This document shows, one piece after another, positions 6,777 through 8,011 of a stretch of 8,011 nt of DNA. The translations under genes were made by a program, and so were the position numbers. The DNA lies in the NCBI GenBank assembly GCA_031265645.1, contig JAISCJ010000112.1:1-8011 (forward strand), written 5' to 3'. Position 1 is the stretch's first letter, and the number at the start of each line of letters is the position of its first letter. The notes below the pieces were generated by a model. That model was not told the origin of the DNA and searched no databases. It saw nothing but the letters and a program-made list of their open reading frames with translations. The stretch comes from Holosporales bacterium (lineage in GTDB: Bacteria; Pseudomonadota; Alphaproteobacteria; BNTO01).

Positions 6777-6868
6777 TATTAACATTTTACTAATGTCTGT
6801 TTCCGCCAGCTTAAAAAATTAACATAATTTAAATGCAAGAATCGACATACATTAGTAGAAGGCTAATA
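6777..6868. repeat. 92-bp palindromic MITE-like repeat, copy B (inverted relative to copy A)
   Basis: It begins TATTAACATTTT and ends AGAAGGCTAATA, forming an imperfect terminal inverted repeat of about 24 bp. Its reverse complement aligns with 2766-2858 at about 84% identity, including the shared core TTTAAATTATG and the block CTGGCGGA. It lies 157 bp upstream of the trkA start and 64 bp upstream of the LRR gene start, so it separates two divergent promoters or contributes to them. Its inverted repeat is more decayed than that of the 5194-5243 copy. Confidence 0.75.
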
Positions 6869-6872
6869 TTAT
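6842..6872 (+). promoter_or_regulatory. Possible promoter of the LRR gene, partly inside repeat copy B
   Basis: TCGACA (6842-6847) resembles a -35 box, with TAATAT (6864-6869, 16-base spacer) or TATTAT (6867-6872, 19-base spacer) as -10 options. Either would start transcription about 55 bases before the ATG at 6933. Such matches are common in AT-rich DNA, so confidence is low. Confidence 0.2.
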
Positions 6873-6932
6873 CGGCTTCTTTTTTTTCTTGAGGATGTGT
6901 AACTATTTCTACAGCAGTACTTAACAATATTC

Positions 6933-8011
6933 ATGAATACTATGTCGATATACTCCCATCTTACCCGAATTTTGTCCAAAACTTTCGCTATGCCCCAAAT
7001 TAATTTGCGAAAAAATGTTTTTTACTCAGAATGCGTACGAAAAATTTTACGAGCTGGCGAAATACAAGTTGCGTCGATCTGCAAAAACCACCGCCGAATA
7101 AAACACGCTGCCCATTTTGTTAGCCACCTTGCAGTAATTACTCAGCTGCACTCATCGTTCGATTCATCTATTGCGAGAATGGATGTTGCAAAAGAATGCA
7201 TAAAAAGTACATCTGCAATTGTTCGAGCGGTAAATACGCCCTTATATACGCAACTGGGAAATAATTTTGACTGCATTCACGATAATCTCGAAAATGCGGT
7301 GCAGGAAATCATCGCATGGCGTAATGAGTTGTACTTACGTCATCCGGAATTGCCTTACCCAGAGTTCGACGCGTTTTTAATCGAAAGCGGTAACTCTGTA
7401 ACAAATTTGTTAGCGCAGCCTTATACTCGAGTTTTGATTAACGTAAGCGACGCCAGTGACGTCGAAACAAGTATCGAGCATATGTATATAGTTAAAAATT
7501 ATGCGCCATTCAATTTTGCTAATTACGTAAATTTAAAAACAATTGCGATGTTTGACGGCGTAATGACTGACGCGCTGCGTACTGCAATACAAAACTTGGC
7601 AAAGCAGCAGAATAAACTTGAGCGCATAATAATTCCAAGCTGGGGTCCAAACATTGCAAACTATGCATTTCAAAACTGTACAGCACTAACCACTGTAGAT
7701 TTCCCGTTAGTGACAAGCATTGGGAACGAAGCTTTTAGTGGATGTATCAGCATTTTAGATGTGAGATTGCCGAAAATCACATCCGTTCCTGATCGGGCAT
7801 TTAAAAACTGCACAGCGTTAACAAGCGCAGATTGTCCTTTAGTTACTAGCATTGGATTTGATGGTTTTTGCGGGACAGCCCTTGAAAATTGCAAATTCGG
7901 ATTATTAACGTTTCTTGGACAAGGTGCTTTTTTGGGTACGAAGCTAGTAAGCTTGTCGGGACTAGCGCTTATTACATCGCTTCGTCCTTGGTGTTTTAAT
8001 CTATGCTTCAA
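6933..8011 (+). CDS. BspA-like leucine-rich-repeat protein, 3' end outside the window
   Basis: The frame is open from ATG 6933 to the window end (359 residues, no stop reached). Residues 1 to about 195 are a mostly helical region I do not recognise, with no signal peptide or membrane segment. From about residue 196 leucine-rich repeats of the LRR_5 / BspA type appear, with units of about 22 residues: IANYAFQNCTALTTVDFP (241-258), IGNEAFSGCISILDVRLP (263-280), VPDRAFKNCTALTSADCP (285-302), then degenerate units to the edge. Bases 7674-7723 and 7806-7855 are clearly similar, one double unit (132 bp) apart, suggesting tandem duplication. ATG 6933 is the first start after an in-frame TAA (6900-6902); no strong Shine-Dalgarno is seen, and ATG 6942 or 6990 are alternatives. 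BspA-like repeats are protein-binding surfaces, often in surface or effector proteins of host-associated microbes; the function here is unknown. Confidence 0.8.
   Translation, partial: MNTMSIYSHLTRILSKTFAMPQINLRKNVFYSECVRKILRAGEIQVASICKNHRRIKHAAHFVSHLAVITQLHSSFDSSIARMDVAKECIKSTSAIVRAVNTPLYTQLGNNFDCIHDNLENAVQEIIAWRNELYLRHPELPYPEFDAFLIESGNSVTNLLAQPYTRVLINVSDASDVETSIEHMYIVKNYAPFNFANYVNLKTIAMFDGVMTDALRTAIQNLAKQQNKLERIIIPSWGPNIANYAFQNCTALTTVDFPLVTSIGNEAFSGCISILDVRLPKITSVPDRAFKNCTALTSADCPLVTSIGFDGFCGTALENCKFGLLTFLGQGAFLGTKLVSLSGLALITSLRPWCFNLCF

Larger units (their letters stand above)
6620..6932. other. 313-bp divergent intergenic region between trkA and the LRR gene
   Basis: This AT-rich gap must hold the trkA promoter (minus strand) and the LRR-gene promoter (plus strand). 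I see repeat copy B (6777-6868), a small hairpin TTTCG-TGAA-CGAAA (6724-6737), a short inverted repeat CAAGG-tcaag-CCTTG (6691-6705) that includes a minus-strand TTGACC (6699-6694) resembling a -35 box without a matching -10, and an 8-T run (6880-6887). No open frame of coding character and no RNA gene is recognisable. Confidence 0.6.

Noticed and set aside
6857..6887. AGAAG / CTTCT stem followed by eight Ts as a terminator
   Set aside because: The stem is 5 bp with a 14-base loop and no + strand gene ends upstream, so it would have nothing to terminate; at most a leader attenuator.
7670..8011. Minus-strand open frame within the LRR region
   Set aside because: Its apparent repeats are the mirror of the + strand LRR repeats; the + strand frame has the true LRR_5 pattern.
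1..8011. CRISPR array, tRNA or rRNA genes
   Set aside because: No regularly spaced direct repeats, cloverleaf-like segments or rRNA signatures were seen; the repeats present are dispersed palindromes or LRR coding repeats.

Overview
The window looks like chromosomal DNA of an AT-rich Gram-negative bacterium, most likely an alphaproteobacterium. The evidence is a SEDS elongation protein of the RodA type, proteobacterial full-length GlmU and TrkA, and an alphaproteobacterial-type 'gene transfer agent' holin. A BspA-like leucine-rich-repeat gene and the reduced, AT-rich style would fit a host- or protist-associated lineage (for example Holosporales-like), but that placement is inference only.

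Region 1 (2-2714, + strand) is a tightly packed cassette. It holds the 3' end of an unrecognised gene, a SleB-family cell-wall hydrolase (endolysin-like), a 3-TM holin of the GTA_holin_3TM type, and rodA. Junctions are an 11-bp overlap, a 1-bp gap and a 4-bp ATGA overlap, so all four are probably co-transcribed and translationally coupled. This puts a phage/GTA-style lysis pair directly upstream of the peptidoglycan glycosyltransferase of cell elongation.

Region 2 (2861-6619, - strand) holds housekeeping genes in transcription order trkA (K+ uptake regulator), glmU (UDP-GlcNAc synthesis) and rsmI (16S rRNA 2'-O-methyltransferase). glmU and rsmI are 7 bp apart. trkA and glmU are separated by 164 bp containing a perfect 19-bp inverted repeat and two smaller abutting palindromes. 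RodA and GlmU both serve peptidoglycan synthesis but lie on convergent transcripts.

Region 3 (6620-8011) is a 313-bp divergent intergenic region followed by a + strand gene that runs off the window. That gene has an uncharacterised N-terminal half and a C-terminal array of about 22-residue LRR_5 (BspA-like) repeats.

The least expected feature is a family of small palindromic repeats. Two roughly 92-93 bp copies (2766-2858 and 6777-6868, in opposite orientation, about 84% identical by hand alignment) and one 50-bp copy (5194-5243) share the terminal sequence TATTAACATTCT or a close variant in inverted orientation. One lies in each of the three intergenic gaps longer than 100 bp, and the two long copies bracket the rsmI-glmU-trkA block. 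They look like MITE-like elements or dispersed palindromic elements that may also act as RNA hairpins.
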